Shown: piece after piece, positions 26,001 through 34,110 of the stretch | Layout: each line of letters begins with the position of its first letter | Position numbering within the stretch: position 1 is the stretch's first letter | Assembly (NCBI GenBank): GCA_017444615.1 | Contig: JAFSWF010000029.1 | Coordinates: forward strand, 1 to 45,160 | DNA length: 45,160 nucleotides | Origin: Paludibacteraceae bacterium | GTDB taxonomy: Bacteria; Bacteroidota; Bacteroidia; Bacteroidales; Paludibacteraceae | Reading direction: 5' to 3' | Made by a program: the position numbers and the translations under genes | Notes under the pieces: generated by a model | Databases searched by the model: none | What the model saw: the letters and a program-made list of their open reading frames with translations, nothing else | What the model was told of the DNA's origin: nothing

Positions 26001-26381
26001 GGTAATGCCACATACGAGAACGCAGTATTGGATGCCAACGGTATGCCGGTACTGAAATATCCGTTCAACCTGATGACTATGCAAGAGAACCTGGCGGCTA
26101 CTAACCCACTCAACCGTTTCCTGATTGATGCATCGGTAGGTAAACTCATTTATCTGCCTCGTCGTCAATCGGTTTCCATCAACCTGAGCGTATCCAACTT
26201 GACCAATAACACGCACTTCAAGACCGGTGGTTACCAACAAGCCCGTCTGCCGCGCGCCGTTCGTCAGGGTGAGAAAGATTACCAAAACTCGGTTATCACC
26301 GCCAACGCATGGAAATACCCATCTAAATACTACTATGCATGGGGCGTGAACTTCTTCTTAAGTGTAACCTATAAATTCTAA
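23070..26381 (+). CDS. TonB-dependent receptor with carboxypeptidase-regulatory-like N-terminal domain (non-SusC type)
   Basis: 1103 residues. Signal peptide MKHFVSLMFALMLTVSVFA. A carboxypeptidase-regulatory-like domain (about 22-105, LKGRVIDEATHTPVVGAKVT) is followed by an acidic linker and a Ser-rich stretch. A plug region (about 145-215, RYRNRGYQSNVENYYIEGLN, RYKEVLNPLEATNFTFGGIG) precedes a long beta-barrel that ends FFLSVTYKF. It lacks the GYG TonB box and the KDAASAAIYG signature of SusC, and its partner is a DUF5689-type lipoprotein, not SusD, 5 nt downstream. It probably imports a ligand or exposes a surface complex; the substrate is unknown. The start context AATCGTATGA matches susC and two other exported genes. 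Confidence 0.9.
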   Translation: MKHFVSLMFALMLTVSVFAQTSLKGRVIDEATHTPVVGAKVTLANQNISTTTNAAGEFSLLYLEAVDEEVIIEADGYVAALELVALKENQANQLDEISLQQDIVAQTQDEILLNLTEEEMSDDEGRSQAQASSSSASTDVFNSMTSFAWSSARYRNRGYQSNVENYYIEGLNFNSAERGSFNYSAMGGLNDASRYKEVLNPLEATNFTFGGIGQSTNYLMGASRYAQGWKVGAAGTNRNYKARVNATYASGVMANGWSVIAQLAYRFSPYVDNKGIIGEGIKYYSLGYFLSAEKIWDNARLKLITFGAPTERGQNAAVTQEVYDLTGSNNYNPYWGYQNGQVRNSRIVKSYDPTVLATYEYKIDEQQRFKVAAGYHYSMYSNSALNFYNAPDPRPDYYRNMPSFMWDGQIANPYIEKSSNQLFDETGTHYPWGLFVGKDLNGNSFGSGFIGDDGNLVGPSVNKEQYNTLVNLWKNRDNKTTQIDWDNIYAANYSHNISDPDGSAHYLLERRHNDIQEAAASFNYVNTQFDHLKMTLGVEGKFSQGIHYKTIDDLLGGNKWIDIDAFADRDIKELATNSGFTQNEITQLRENEIRTGYNTDKTNVGDRFGYDYRINIGNAKVWFQNEWSFNEVDFYYALQLNYTSMQRSTNMLNGRAWYLTYRADNAGDANAWKYYGRATYDLSKQDQPYTKRSGYRLYGDQHHFLDPAFKLGATYKINGRNRLKVNALAETRAPYARDAYISQRVHDRVIENIYTHDQAKNLADFYAASEKIVSADLSYEFNYPIVRGRVTGYFTQSWDGSELNGYYDDEARTFVNQAMTGINKRHMGIEAAAAVKMGTYFTLTGAANVGDYRYTSDAFAVSSAENGMPMTQDMVSQDLVFETRDKVLLKGVRISNGPQVSASLKLSFFHPKMWFADVTVSYHDWNYLSVAPSRRMQGLYTGTRADGTAVNGWFGDANANAIQTTDGMTVRASVDENGNATYENAVLDANGMPVLKYPFNLMTMQENLAATNPLNRFLIDASVGKLIYLPRRQSVSINLSVSNLTNNTHFKTGGYQQARLPRAVRQGEKDYQNSVITANAWKYPSKYYYAWGVNFFLSVTYKF

Positions 26382-26386
26382 GCAAT

Positions 26387-27592
26387 ATGAAGACTATCAA
26401 ATATCTATCGTTTACCATTATTGGTACTTTAGCACTTCTCTTCTCCGCTTGCGAGCCCAAAGCGTTAACGAAAGAAGACGTGCTGATGGATGAAACCAGC
26501 CTCCAAGCAGAATTGACTAAATTGAATCCGGACGGATATCAGATTTATAATATCAATTCCTTCCTTGATAAATACATGACCGAGGATGGCAACTTCAAGA
26601 GTGACTCTTCTGTTTATCGTACCCGTTCAACCTATGGTACGATGCAGCTCTTCTCGATTGATACGCTGCCGGTCAACGGCCCCGGTATCTATCTGCGTGG
26701 ACGTGTAGCCACCGATGATTACGGAGGCAATTTCTATAAGTCACTGGTTATTCAACAAGTCAATGACTGGGAAACAGCAGGCAATCCGACGATTGATCAA
26801 CAATGCTTACGTATCTCGCTGGATTTAGGTTCGGCGAATGGTATGTATCCCCAAGGTCAGGAACTACTCATCCGTTGTAACGGCTTGGCAGTAGGTCGCT
26901 ATGCGAACCAACCGCAACTCTGTGTGCCGTCTTATAACAACAATATCTGGGCGAACCACGAGTCGGAGAAAGTAGGTTGGGCACCGGGTCGTATTCCTTC
27001 TGCTAAATTCCGCTCCAACACCCGCTTCCTTGGCGAGCCGGACATGAGTAAACTCGTTTACGAGACCCTTACTCTAGCAGAAATGCAAACCAAATACTTG
27101 GCTAAATATGCTGATGTAGAAGGTGCTCGTAAGTTGGATGGTCGTCTGGTTAAGCTGACGAATGTGCATTTCAACGGAAAATATGCAGATACCAATAACA
27201 ATGCCCAAAATTGCAACCGATACAAAGCAGATTCTACCGAATTGGGTAATCCCGAATTGGATGAAAATGCATGCACTTTCGGTCCTACAACCAAGAACGT
27301 AGGTTATCCGCAGTCGCGCTATGTAGAGGATGGCGCCAATAAAGTGTTAGTTAGCACCTCTGAATACTCACGTTATGCATACTATTACTTGCCTGCGGCT
27401 AAGTATGTAGGTTCGGTTACCGGTATCCTCAGTTATTATATGGATAACGGCAAATACAGCCCGGACGGAGGCGAATGGGCAGTTAGTCCATGCAATCTCT
27501 GGGATATTCTTCCGGAGTGCCAAGACGCCAATGCTGACCCATTATGGACTCCAACGGAATGGAAGAAAGGGACTCCGCAACCAGAAGACTAA
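26387..27592 (+). CDS. DUF5689-type lipoprotein
   Basis: 401 residues. A lipoprotein signal (MKTIKYLSFTIIGTLALLFS, then the acylated Cys) is followed by an acidic linker. Two OB-fold-like segments follow: IYLRGRVATDDYGGNFYKSL near residue 103 and KLDGRLVKLTNVHFNG near 250. This is the pattern of DUF5689 proteins, which in Bacteroidota usually sit next to TonB-dependent receptors. Position (5 nt after the receptor gene) and lipidation suggest an outer-membrane accessory subunit. The protein ends with a tryptophan-rich region (WDILPECQ, LWTPTEWKKG). Confidence 0.78.
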   Translation: MKTIKYLSFTIIGTLALLFSACEPKALTKEDVLMDETSLQAELTKLNPDGYQIYNINSFLDKYMTEDGNFKSDSSVYRTRSTYGTMQLFSIDTLPVNGPGIYLRGRVATDDYGGNFYKSLVIQQVNDWETAGNPTIDQQCLRISLDLGSANGMYPQGQELLIRCNGLAVGRYANQPQLCVPSYNNNIWANHESEKVGWAPGRIPSAKFRSNTRFLGEPDMSKLVYETLTLAEMQTKYLAKYADVEGARKLDGRLVKLTNVHFNGKYADTNNNAQNCNRYKADSTELGNPELDENACTFGPTTKNVGYPQSRYVEDGANKVLVSTSEYSRYAYYYLPAAKYVGSVTGILSYYMDNGKYSPDGGEWAVSPCNLWDILPECQDANADPLWTPTEWKKGTPQPED

Positions 27593-27596
27593 TCGA

Positions 27597-28112
27597 ATGA
27601 ATTGGTTAGATATCCTGCTCTTATTACCGCTGTTCTTTGGCCTCGTGCGAGGTCTTATGCGCGGTTTTATCTCCGAGATCATCGCCTTTGTGGTGGTGAT
27701 TCTCGGAGTGATAGGGGCACGCTTATGGGCACCGGGATTATCTGACTTTTTGCTGCGAGCTTTCGCTTGGCCGCAAGGCGTATGCGAATTAGTGGCCTAC
27801 GTGCTACTATTCCTCGCTGTGGCCATCGTACTCTCTATTTTCGCCAAACTACTCCATCGTTTCATTCACGCCATCCATTTAGGATGGGCGAATCGAATCC
27901 TCGGTGCTGCTTTCGGGCTGGCTAAGTACGGTGTTATTGTGCTCATCGCGGTCTTTGCGATGGATCGAACGAACCAAGCTTTTCATTGGCTCGATAACGC
28001 ACCCGTCGTTCAAACCTCGATGGTTTATCCGTCCATGGTCAAAGCATGCAATATTATCTATCACTCGGTGCCAATCTCGGCGAACGAGAACAGACCCTCC
28101 GACGCGCAATAG
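27597..28112 (+). CDS. CvpA-family inner-membrane protein
   Basis: 171 residues from the ATG at 27597, chosen because it gives the family N-terminus MNWLDILLLLPLFFGLVRGL; upstream codons overlap the previous gene. Four membrane segments (about 5-20, 25-45, 60-85, 100-122) include the characteristic GLVRGLMRGFISE loop. CvpA proteins were first linked to colicin V export and purF regulation; their molecular role remains unsettled. The last 67 nt overlap folK in another frame, giving a hydrophilic tail (ANENRPSDAQ) that need not be functional. Confidence 0.88.
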   Translation: MNWLDILLLLPLFFGLVRGLMRGFISEIIAFVVVILGVIGARLWAPGLSDFLLRAFAWPQGVCELVAYVLLFLAVAIVLSIFAKLLHRFIHAIHLGWANRILGAAFGLAKYGVIVLIAVFAMDRTNQAFHWLDNAPVVQTSMVYPSMVKACNIIYHSVPISANENRPSDAQ

Positions 28113-28471
28113 AACTGATCGAGCAGCAGATAGGACCCGTCCCTCGCTGCTCATCTTTCTATTATTCGAAACCGTGGGGCTTTCAGTCGGAGAACGCGTT
28201 TTGTAATCTTTGCTGCTTGGTGCAGACAGGATTAGCCCCACTTGATATGCTTCAGGCTACGCAGACTATCGAGCGTCAGCTGGGTCGTACCCATAAATCG
28301 TCGAACGGTCACTACACCGACCGACTCATTGACATTGACCTTATCCGTGCTTTCAACGAGGAAGGCAAAGAGATTATCTGCAACGATTCGTTGTTCACAC
28401 TCCCTCATCCGCTTTATCACCTGCGTGCATTCGTTACCATTCCATTGTCAGAGATTATCGATCCTGAATAA
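28046..28471 (+). CDS. folK: 6-hydroxymethyl-7,8-dihydropterin pyrophosphokinase
   Basis: 141 residues. It has the HPPK fold signatures: N-terminal YYLSLGANLGERE, SSFYYSKPWGF, FCNLCCLVQT, the ATP/Mg site YTDRLIDIDLI (DxD) and LPHPLYHLRAFVTIPL. It transfers pyrophosphate from ATP to hydroxymethyl-dihydropterin in folate synthesis. The conserved N-terminus begins at the ATG at 28046, so the 67-nt overlap with cvpA appears real; no later in-frame ATG keeps the LSLGANLG loop. Confidence 0.94.
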   Translation: MQYYLSLGANLGEREQTLRRAIELIEQQIGPVPRCSSFYYSKPWGFQSENAFCNLCCLVQTGLAPLDMLQATQTIERQLGRTHKSSNGHYTDRLIDIDLIRAFNEEGKEIICNDSLFTLPHPLYHLRAFVTIPLSEIIDPE

Positions 28472-28492
28472 TCACCTATACTACCCAAATAG

Positions 28493-28516
28493 AACGCATT
28501 TCGGTGCGTTTTTTTT
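28493..28516 (+). terminator. Intrinsic terminator after folK
   Basis: AACGCA, a 6-nt loop tttcgg, and TGCGTT are followed by a run of T broken only by one C. It lies 22 nt after the folK stop and closes the TonB receptor - folK unit. Confidence 0.9.
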
Positions 28517-28525
28517 CTTTTTTAT

Positions 28526-28541
28526 GTCTTATTTATAAGAC
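28526..28541. promoter_or_regulatory. Inverted repeat upstream of the lysS promoter
   Basis: GTCTTAT and ATAAGAC form 7-bp arms around a TT centre, about 25 nt upstream of the -33 element of the lysS promoter. The position suits an operator, but it could be an accidental AT-rich dyad. Confidence 0.35.
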
Positions 28542-28566
28542 GAAAACGATTATTTTTCCAAAAATC

Positions 28567-28597
28567 TTGCATATATGCATTTTTTTTTGTACCTTTG
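28567..28597 (+). promoter_or_regulatory. Promoter of lysS
   Basis: TTGC (28567-28570) within the dyad TGCATATATGCA, a 19-nt spacer ending in a T run, and TACCTTTG (28590-28597). The leader to the ATG is about 55 nt; I recognise no riboswitch or T-box in it. Confidence 0.85.
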
Positions 28598-28657
28598 CAG
28601 CCGCAAAGGTGTGGGCTTCCCGCAACCTAACCCGAAAAGATAAAAAAAGAACATTAT

Positions 28658-30187
28658 ATGGAGTTAAGTGAACAAGAACAAGTAAGGCGGCAGAGTTTGC
28701 AAACTATGCGCGATTTAGGGATCGATCCCTACCCTGCAGCCGAGTATCAAGTAACAGGTTATTCAAGCGATATTAAGGCTGATTTTGACAATTGGGATGG
28801 CAAAGAAGTGCGCATCGCCGGTCGCCTGATGTCCAAACGTATTATGGGCAAAGCGTCTTTTATTGAGTTACAAGACTCGAAGGGACGTATTCAAGTATAT
28901 GTATCCCGCGACGACATACAGGCACCTGTTCCTGAGCCATCAGAAGTCAGCCATCAGCTTTCCGTTGAGCAACAAATGTACAATGTTGTCTTCAAGAAGT
29001 TGCTGGATATAGGTGATTTCATTGGCATTGAGGGATTTGTGTTCCGTACGCAAATGGGTGAGATTTCCGTGCATGCCAAAAAACTGACCGTGCTGGCTAA
29101 GAGCCTCAAGCCGCTACCTATCGTCAAATACAAAGATGGCATAGCCTACGATGGGTTCAATGACCCTGAGCAGCGGTATCGTCAGCGTTATGTAGACCTA
29201 GTGGTTAACGAAGGCGTGAAGGACACGTTCCTCAAACGCGCTGCTATCCTGCGCACCATGCGTCAAGTGTTTGACGAAGCCGGATATACAGAGGTGGAGA
29301 CCCCTATCCTGCAGCAAATTGCGGGAGGCGCAAGTGCTCGTCCGTTCATCACGCATCATAACACGCTGGATGTAGATATGTACCTGCGAATTGCGACAGA
29401 GTTGTATCTGAAGCGGCTTATCGTAGGTGGTTTTGAGGGTGTGTACGAGATTGGTCGTAACTTCCGTAATGAAGGTATGGACCGCAACCACAACCCCGAA
29501 TTCACCTGTATGGAGCTCTATGTGCAATACAAGGATTATAACTGGATGATGACCTTCACAGAGAACCTATTGGAGCGTATCGCTATCGCTGTGAATGGGA
29601 CAACCAAGGTGCAGATCGGAGATCATGAGGTGGATTTCAAAGCCCCCTACCGCCGTCTTCCCATCCTGGATGCCATCAAAGAGAAGACCGGATTGGATTT
29701 GGCTACCATGGACGAAGATGCTATCCGCATAGAAGCGAAGAAACTCGGTATTGAAGACACGGAACATATGGGCAAAGGTAAACTGATTGATGAGATTTTT
29801 GGCGAGACCTGCGAAGGAACCTTCATTCAGCCTACTTTCATCACCGATTATCCGGTCGAGATGAGTCCGTTAACAAAGCTTCACCGCTCCAAACCCGGTT
29901 TGACCGAGCGCTTTGAGCTGATGGTGAATGGCAAGGAGTTAGCGAACGCATATAGCGAGCTCAATGACCCGATTGATCAATACAACCGCTTCGTGGAGCA
30001 AATGAAATTGTCGGATAAGGGAGATGATGAGGCCATGGTTATTGATCACGATTTCATGCGTGCACTTGAATATGGTATGCCCCCCACCTCCGGAATCGGC
30101 ATTGGCATTGACCGTCTGGCCATGTTCATGACCGGACAACCGACCATTCAAGAAGTGCTTCTCTTTCCCACCATGCGCCCTGAATAA
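28658..30187 (+). CDS. lysS: Lysyl-tRNA synthetase, class II
   Basis: 509 residues. The OB-fold domain (VRIAGRLMSKRIMGKASFIE, about 52-150) is followed by the class II core: RYRQRYVDL, TPILQQIAGGASARPFITHH, motif 2 YEIGRNFRNEGMDRNHNPEF and motif 3 GIGIGIDRLAMFMT. It charges tRNA-Lys. Residues about 90-107 (PVPEPSEVSHQLSVEQQ) form an extra loop between the RDDI strand and NVVFKKLLDIGDF. Part of this loop is coded by a period-7 CTGANNN tract, as in RelA and SecA. Confidence 0.97.
   Translation: MELSEQEQVRRQSLQTMRDLGIDPYPAAEYQVTGYSSDIKADFDNWDGKEVRIAGRLMSKRIMGKASFIELQDSKGRIQVYVSRDDIQAPVPEPSEVSHQLSVEQQMYNVVFKKLLDIGDFIGIEGFVFRTQMGEISVHAKKLTVLAKSLKPLPIVKYKDGIAYDGFNDPEQRYRQRYVDLVVNEGVKDTFLKRAAILRTMRQVFDEAGYTEVETPILQQIAGGASARPFITHHNTLDVDMYLRIATELYLKRLIVGGFEGVYEIGRNFRNEGMDRNHNPEFTCMELYVQYKDYNWMMTFTENLLERIAIAVNGTTKVQIGDHEVDFKAPYRRLPILDAIKEKTGLDLATMDEDAIRIEAKKLGIEDTEHMGKGKLIDEIFGETCEGTFIQPTFITDYPVEMSPLTKLHRSKPGLTERFELMVNGKELANAYSELNDPIDQYNRFVEQMKLSDKGDDEAMVIDHDFMRALEYGMPPTSGIGIGIDRLAMFMTGQPTIQEVLLFPTMRPE
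28931..28963 (+). repeat. Period-7 CTGANNN repeat inside lysS
   Basis: Units tcagaag, tcagcca and tcagctt lie in the coding region and encode SEVSHQL. The coding strand is again the stop-free TCAG orientation. Confidence 0.75.
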
Positions 30188-30222
30188 AATGGTACATGGT
30201 AAATGAATAAATGGTAAATAGA
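30188..30222. repeat. Period 7-8 junction repeat, AAATGGT theme
   Basis: Units aaatggt, acatggt, aaatgaa, taaatggt and aaataga fill the lysS-gpsA gap and abut the gpsA start codon. The tract contains several ATG triplets out of frame or in short open frames, which complicates start calling. Confidence 0.75.
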
Positions 30223-30223
30223 A

Positions 30224-31213
30224 ATGTATCGTAAAATAGCAATATTGGGTTCCGGTTCTTGGGCGACAGCATTGGCGAAGATTATCATGCAAAACCAACC
30301 GGAGATTAACTGGTTCATCCGCCGACAGGAGGTGATAGACGAATTTATCTCAACCGGCAAGAACCCCTCCTATTTAGGTGCGGCAGAATTTGATGTAAGC
30401 CGTATTCATTTCTCGGCAGATATCAACCAAACAGTGGCGCAGTCCGATGTGCTCATTGTTGCTATCCCCTCCCCATACCTCAAGCAGTCGCTCAATAAGA
30501 TTCGCCGTGACATGACCCATAAAGTGGTTATCTCTGCCGTCAAAGGTATGATTCCTGACGAGAATATCATCGTTACCGACTATTTGCATAACCGCTTCCG
30601 CATTCCGATGGAGCAATTGGGCGTTATTGCCGGTCCGTGCCACGCGGAAGAGATCGCATTGGAGCGATTGAGCTATCTGACCATCGGTTGTGAAAATCGC
30701 CAAAATGCAGAAGTATGGGCCAAACTGTTCCAAACCTCGTTTGTACATACCACCACTTCTGGTGATGTGATCGGGCTGGAGTATAGTTCGGTGATGAAAA
30801 ACATCTATGCCATTGCGGCCGGTATGTGTCAGGCCTTGCATTATGGTGATAATTTCCAAGCAGTATTACTATCCAATGCCATCCAAGAGATACAACGTTT
30901 TGCGACGGCGATGAGCCATGTGCCACGTGATATTACGGCATCGGGTTACCTCGGCGATGTGCTCGTAACCGGTTATTCGCAATTCAGCCGTAATCGCCAA
31001 TTCGGTCAAATGTTAGGGATGGGGTATTCGGTCAAGGCGGCTCAAATGGAGATGGAAATGGTAGCCGAAGGTTATTATGCCACGAAAGCTATCCATCTTG
31101 CCAACGAACGCACGCAGGTTTCCTTACCCATCGTTGAGGCGATGTATGAGATCCTCTACAACCGTCAGAAGGCCAAAACTATCATTATGTCATTAACAAC
31201 AAAATTACAATAA
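30224..31213 (+). CDS. gpsA: Glycerol-3-phosphate dehydrogenase (NAD(P)+)
   Basis: 329 residues. N-terminal dinucleotide site [17 protein letters not shown]; the usual GxGxxGT/A reads GSGSWAT. Then [14 protein letters not shown] (catalytic Lys region), [13 protein letters not shown] and [13 protein letters not shown] with the second catalytic Lys, and [15 protein letters not shown] in place of the more usual GLGDLxxT. It makes sn-glycerol 3-phosphate from dihydroxyacetone phosphate for phospholipid synthesis. The lysS-gpsA-pgi order is compact: pgi starts 1 nt after the gpsA stop. Confidence 0.94.
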   Translation: MYRKIAILGSGSWATALAKIIMQNQPEINWFIRRQEVIDEFISTGKNPSYLGAAEFDVSRIHFSADINQTVAQSDVLIVAIPSPYLKQSLNKIRRDMTHKVVISAVKGMIPDENIIVTDYLHNRFRIPMEQLGVIAGPCHAEEIALERLSYLTIGCENRQNAEVWAKLFQTSFVHTTTSGDVIGLEYSSVMKNIYAIAAGMCQALHYGDNFQAVLLSNAIQEIQRFATAMSHVPRDITASGYLGDVLVTGYSQFSRNRQFGQMLGMGYSVKAAQMEMEMVAEGYYATKAIHLANERTQVSLPIVEAMYEILYNRQKAKTIIMSLTTKLQ

Positions 31214-31214
31214 T

Positions 31215-32558
31215 ATGAGAATTTGTATTAAGAACGCTGCAGGTTTTGTGAATGCCGAAGCGTTGAAACAACTGGAGTCACAAACTGAAGCTGCTAACCT
31301 CCTGTTGGAGAATGGTCAAGGAGCAGGAAATGATTTCATCGGATGGGTACATCTCCCCTCTTCTATCACCGATGCTTTCTTGGAGGAAGTACAAGCCTGC
31401 GCAGACGAGTTACGCAAACGTTGCGAAGTGGTGATTGTAGCCGGCATCGGCGGTTCGTACCTCGGTGCACGTGCAGTCAACGAAGCGCTTGCCTCTGCCT
31501 TCGATGCCTTCGTAGCAAAAGACCGCAAAAACCCGTATGTGGTATATGCCGGCAATAATATCGGAGAAGATTATTTGGCAGAATTGATGGAGTTCATCAG
31601 CGATAAGCAATTCGGTATTATCAATATCTCTAAATCGGGAACCACTACCGAGACCGCATTAGCTTTCCGTCTCCTGAAGACCCAGCTGGAGAAGCAAGTA
31701 GGTAAAGAGGAAGCACGTCATCGCATCGTAGCCGTTACCGACCGTGCCAAGGGGGCTCTCCGTAGCCTCGCTACCAAAGAAGGATACAAGACTTTTGTCA
31801 TTCCTGATAATGTAGGAGGTCGTTTCTCAGTGCTCACGCCGGTTGGTCTGCTGCCCATCGCAGTGGCCGGAGGAAACATCCGCGAGATCGTACGTGGCGC
31901 GCAGGAAATGGAGAAAGCTACAGATGTCTCTGTTCCGTTCGCCCAGAATCTCGCGTGCCAATATGCGGCTATCCGCAATGCCCTCTATCAGAGCGGCAAG
32001 AAAATTGAGATTCTGGTTAACTTCAACCCTAAACTGCATTTCTTTAGCGAGTGGTGGAAGCAGCTGTACGGTGAATCGGAAGGCAAAGAGAACAAAGGTA
32101 TTTTCCCTGCTTCCGTTGATTTCACTACCGATCTGCACTCTATGGGACAGTGGATTCAAGAAGGCGAACGTTCTATCTTCGAGACGGTTATCTCCATCGA
32201 GAAGGCCTCCAAGACCGTACTCGTACCTACGGATGCCGAGAACCTCGACGGTCTGAACTTCCTCGCCGGCAAGCGTGTGGACGAAGTGAATAAGATGGCT
32301 GAACTGGGCACACAACTGGCACACGTAGATGGAGGAGTACCTAATATTCATATCAGTTTCGAGAAACTGGATGAGTTTAATATCGGTCAATTCATTTATT
32401 TCTTCGAGCGCGGATGCGGTATATCGGGGTATGTATTAGGTGTTAATCCGTTTAACCAACCGGGCGTGGAAGCATATAAGAAAAATATGTTTGCCCTGCT
32501 CAACAAACCGGGCTACGAAGCGGAATCGGCGGCTATTAATGCACGTCTTAATAAATAA
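31215..32558 (+). CDS. pgi: Glucose-6-phosphate isomerase
   Basis: 447 residues, the short bacterial type found in Bacteroidota and Firmicutes. Motifs: [16 protein letters not shown] (about 76), [17 protein letters not shown] (sugar-phosphate SIS site, about 138), [29 protein letters not shown] and the C-terminal [19 protein letters not shown]. It interconverts glucose 6-phosphate and fructose 6-phosphate. Coupled to gpsA with a 1-nt gap. Confidence 0.97.
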   Translation: MRICIKNAAGFVNAEALKQLESQTEAANLLLENGQGAGNDFIGWVHLPSSITDAFLEEVQACADELRKRCEVVIVAGIGGSYLGARAVNEALASAFDAFVAKDRKNPYVVYAGNNIGEDYLAELMEFISDKQFGIINISKSGTTTETALAFRLLKTQLEKQVGKEEARHRIVAVTDRAKGALRSLATKEGYKTFVIPDNVGGRFSVLTPVGLLPIAVAGGNIREIVRGAQEMEKATDVSVPFAQNLACQYAAIRNALYQSGKKIEILVNFNPKLHFFSEWWKQLYGESEGKENKGIFPASVDFTTDLHSMGQWIQEGERSIFETVISIEKASKTVLVPTDAENLDGLNFLAGKRVDEVNKMAELGTQLAHVDGGVPNIHISFEKLDEFNIGQFIYFFERGCGISGYVLGVNPFNQPGVEAYKKNMFALLNKPGYEAESAAINARLNK

Positions 32559-32585
32559 CATAAATGATTAAACTGTAAAGAAGAA

Positions 32586-33026
32586 ATGAAAAATATGAAA
32601 CGCTTTTCCATTATCGCTACCTTGCTTTGTGCGTTTGCGATTAGCAGTTTTGCGTCCAAACAACCGATTGCGTTTAAGTTTGTGCCTGACGCTGTGCAGA
32701 AAGCAGTTTTAGAGAACTACACAAAGGAACAGATCCAGTTTATCACCTCTGAGAAAAAATTCAGGAACTATGAGTACGAGTTCATTCTCAATGACGGCAC
32801 TTCCATTAAATACGATAAGAAAGCTAAATTCCGCGAGGTAAAGAACAAAAACGGCATCAAGGAGATACATCTTCCGAAGAATATTCTCCAGTACATCCGT
32901 CACACCTTCCCTAACACTGTAGTAACTGAGTATGAGAAAGAAAGTTACCGTCAGAAAGTAGAACTGAATGACAAAATGGAATTAGTATTCGATATTCGCG
33001 GCAGATTCATGTACATTGCTAACTAA
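32586..33026 (+). CDS. Exported PepSY-like (DUF2874-type) small protein
   Basis: 146 residues; translation may begin at the first ATG or at the second (MKRFS), three codons later. A signal peptide (MKRFSIIATLLCAFAISSFA) precedes two related beta-alpha repeats. The pattern is VPDAVQKAVLENY, then YEYEFILNDGTSIKYDKKAKF, then LPKNILQYIRHTFPN, VTEYEKES and KVELNDKMELVFDIRGRF. That is the PepSY-like fold of Bacteroidota periplasmic proteins. Function unknown. It follows pgi by 27 nt and is closed by a hairpin terminator, so it ends the lysS unit. Confidence 0.82.
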   Translation: MKNMKRFSIIATLLCAFAISSFASKQPIAFKFVPDAVQKAVLENYTKEQIQFITSEKKFRNYEYEFILNDGTSIKYDKKAKFREVKNKNGIKEIHLPKNILQYIRHTFPNTVVTEYEKESYRQKVELNDKMELVFDIRGRFMYIAN

Positions 33027-33065
33027 CACGAACACTCTTCTCGGTTAGTGAAGATTAGAGAAATG

Positions 33066-33104
33066 GCACATATGTGGTTCAAACCTGCATATGTGCTATT
33101 TTTT
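33066..33104. terminator. Hairpin terminator between convergent genes
   Basis: GCACATATG and CATATGTGC (9-bp arms) with a 13-nt loop are followed on the plus strand by tatttttt. It ends the pgi/PepSY-like transcript. The minus-strand yitT stop lies inside the T tract, so the structure may also serve as the 3' end of that transcript. Confidence 0.85.
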
Positions 33105-34067
33105 GATTGTGTCAAAGCCTGCGCCGAAGACTCCGGCGACGTCTGCCATACTTACAAACGCGTTCGGGTCAATATCATGGATGATGCTTAACACAAGCGA
33201 ACTCTCCGGCTTGCGAACGAGTACAGAAATGACCTTAACAGGTTTTTGGGAGTACCAGCCGGTGCCATCTAACACCGTTACACCGCGGTTAACCGTTGTA
33301 TTAATCGCCGAAGCTATCTCTTCATACTTAGAGGAATAAATGAGGAAATGAACAGAGCGATGGAGTCTGGCAAGCAACCAGTCGACTGCCAGCGTATAAG
33401 AAAGCGTCATGCACACACCATAGAGCACGCGTTTGATGTGCAGGAAAAGCGGGTCTCCGCCTTCGCGGAGCATTGACTCGGGTAGCGGCAAGAAGAACGC
33501 CGAAAGGATGATGACAACATCGCAAGCTAACATGATATTACCAAGCGATATATTGCGGTAGTGATTAATGATCATCGCCAATATATCCGTTCCTCCGGAT
33601 GAACCGTTTGCTGCCAATACAACACCCAGACTAAGCCCAAACACAAAGCCGCCTATGATTGCGCCTAACCAAGGGTCAGCGATGATGGGTTGGGGCAGGA
33701 TAGGAATGACACGGTACCAGAACGTGATCGCACCTACGCCTACCATCGTTCGGATGCAGAATCGCCAACCTACCGTCAAACCTGCAATGACAAGCAAAAT
33801 AGCATTGAATACAAACGTCGTCAGCCAAACAGGGATAGCGCCGTTATACTCTGCAAAGAGCGAAGGAAACATACCTTCTGTGACATAATAGATAATGGAA
33901 CAAATACCGGTTAACCCTCCACCCACGAAAGCATGGGGCAATAACACCCAATTGACCATCAGCGCCATCGGGAAGATGCCAAAGATGATCATCAGATACT
34001 CAAACACCGTGCGCGCCGTAGAAGCACTCTGCGCATTGTGTGGGTTGACGAAATGACTAAAGCGCAT
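33096..34067 (-). CDS. YitT-family membrane protein (first of two paralogues on the map)
   Basis: 323 residues from the ATG at 34067; the in-frame TTG two codons upstream adjoins a repeat and is unlikely. About six membrane segments cover residues 25-230, including VNWVLLPHAFVGGGLTGICS and FGLSLGVVLAANGSSGGTDI, the YitT (DUF161) signatures. The cytoplasmic C-terminal DUF2179 domain (about 245-323) reads ITVNRGVTVLDGTGWYSQ to HDIDPNAFVSMADVAGVFGAGFD. The transport or sensing function is not established. It lies 41 nt after its paralogue, last in the gcvP unit. Confidence 0.88.
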   Translation of the reverse strand: MRFSHFVNPHNAQSASTARTVFEYLMIIFGIFPMALMVNWVLLPHAFVGGGLTGICSIIYYVTEGMFPSLFAEYNGAIPVWLTTFVFNAILLVIAGLTVGWRFCIRTMVGVGAITFWYRVIPILPQPIIADPWLGAIIGGFVFGLSLGVVLAANGSSGGTDILAMIINHYRNISLGNIMLACDVVIILSAFFLPLPESMLREGGDPLFLHIKRVLYGVCMTLSYTLAVDWLLARLHRSVHFLIYSSKYEEIASAINTTVNRGVTVLDGTGWYSQKPVKVISVLVRKPESSLVLSIIHDIDPNAFVSMADVAGVFGAGFDTIKK

Positions 34068-34070
34068 GGC

Positions 34071-34110
34071 CAATTATCAATTATCTATTATCTATTATCT
34101 ATTACACATT
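34071..34110. repeat. Period-7 junction repeat, CAATTAT/CTATTAT theme
   Basis: Units caattat, caattat, ctattat, ctattat and ctattac fill the gap between the two yitT genes and end at the stop codon of the upstream one. A pure heptad period is visible. Confidence 0.8.

Noticed and set aside
28598-28657. T-box or other riboswitch in the lysS leader
   Set aside because: Only about 55 nt of leader, no conserved T-box sequence and no competing terminator.
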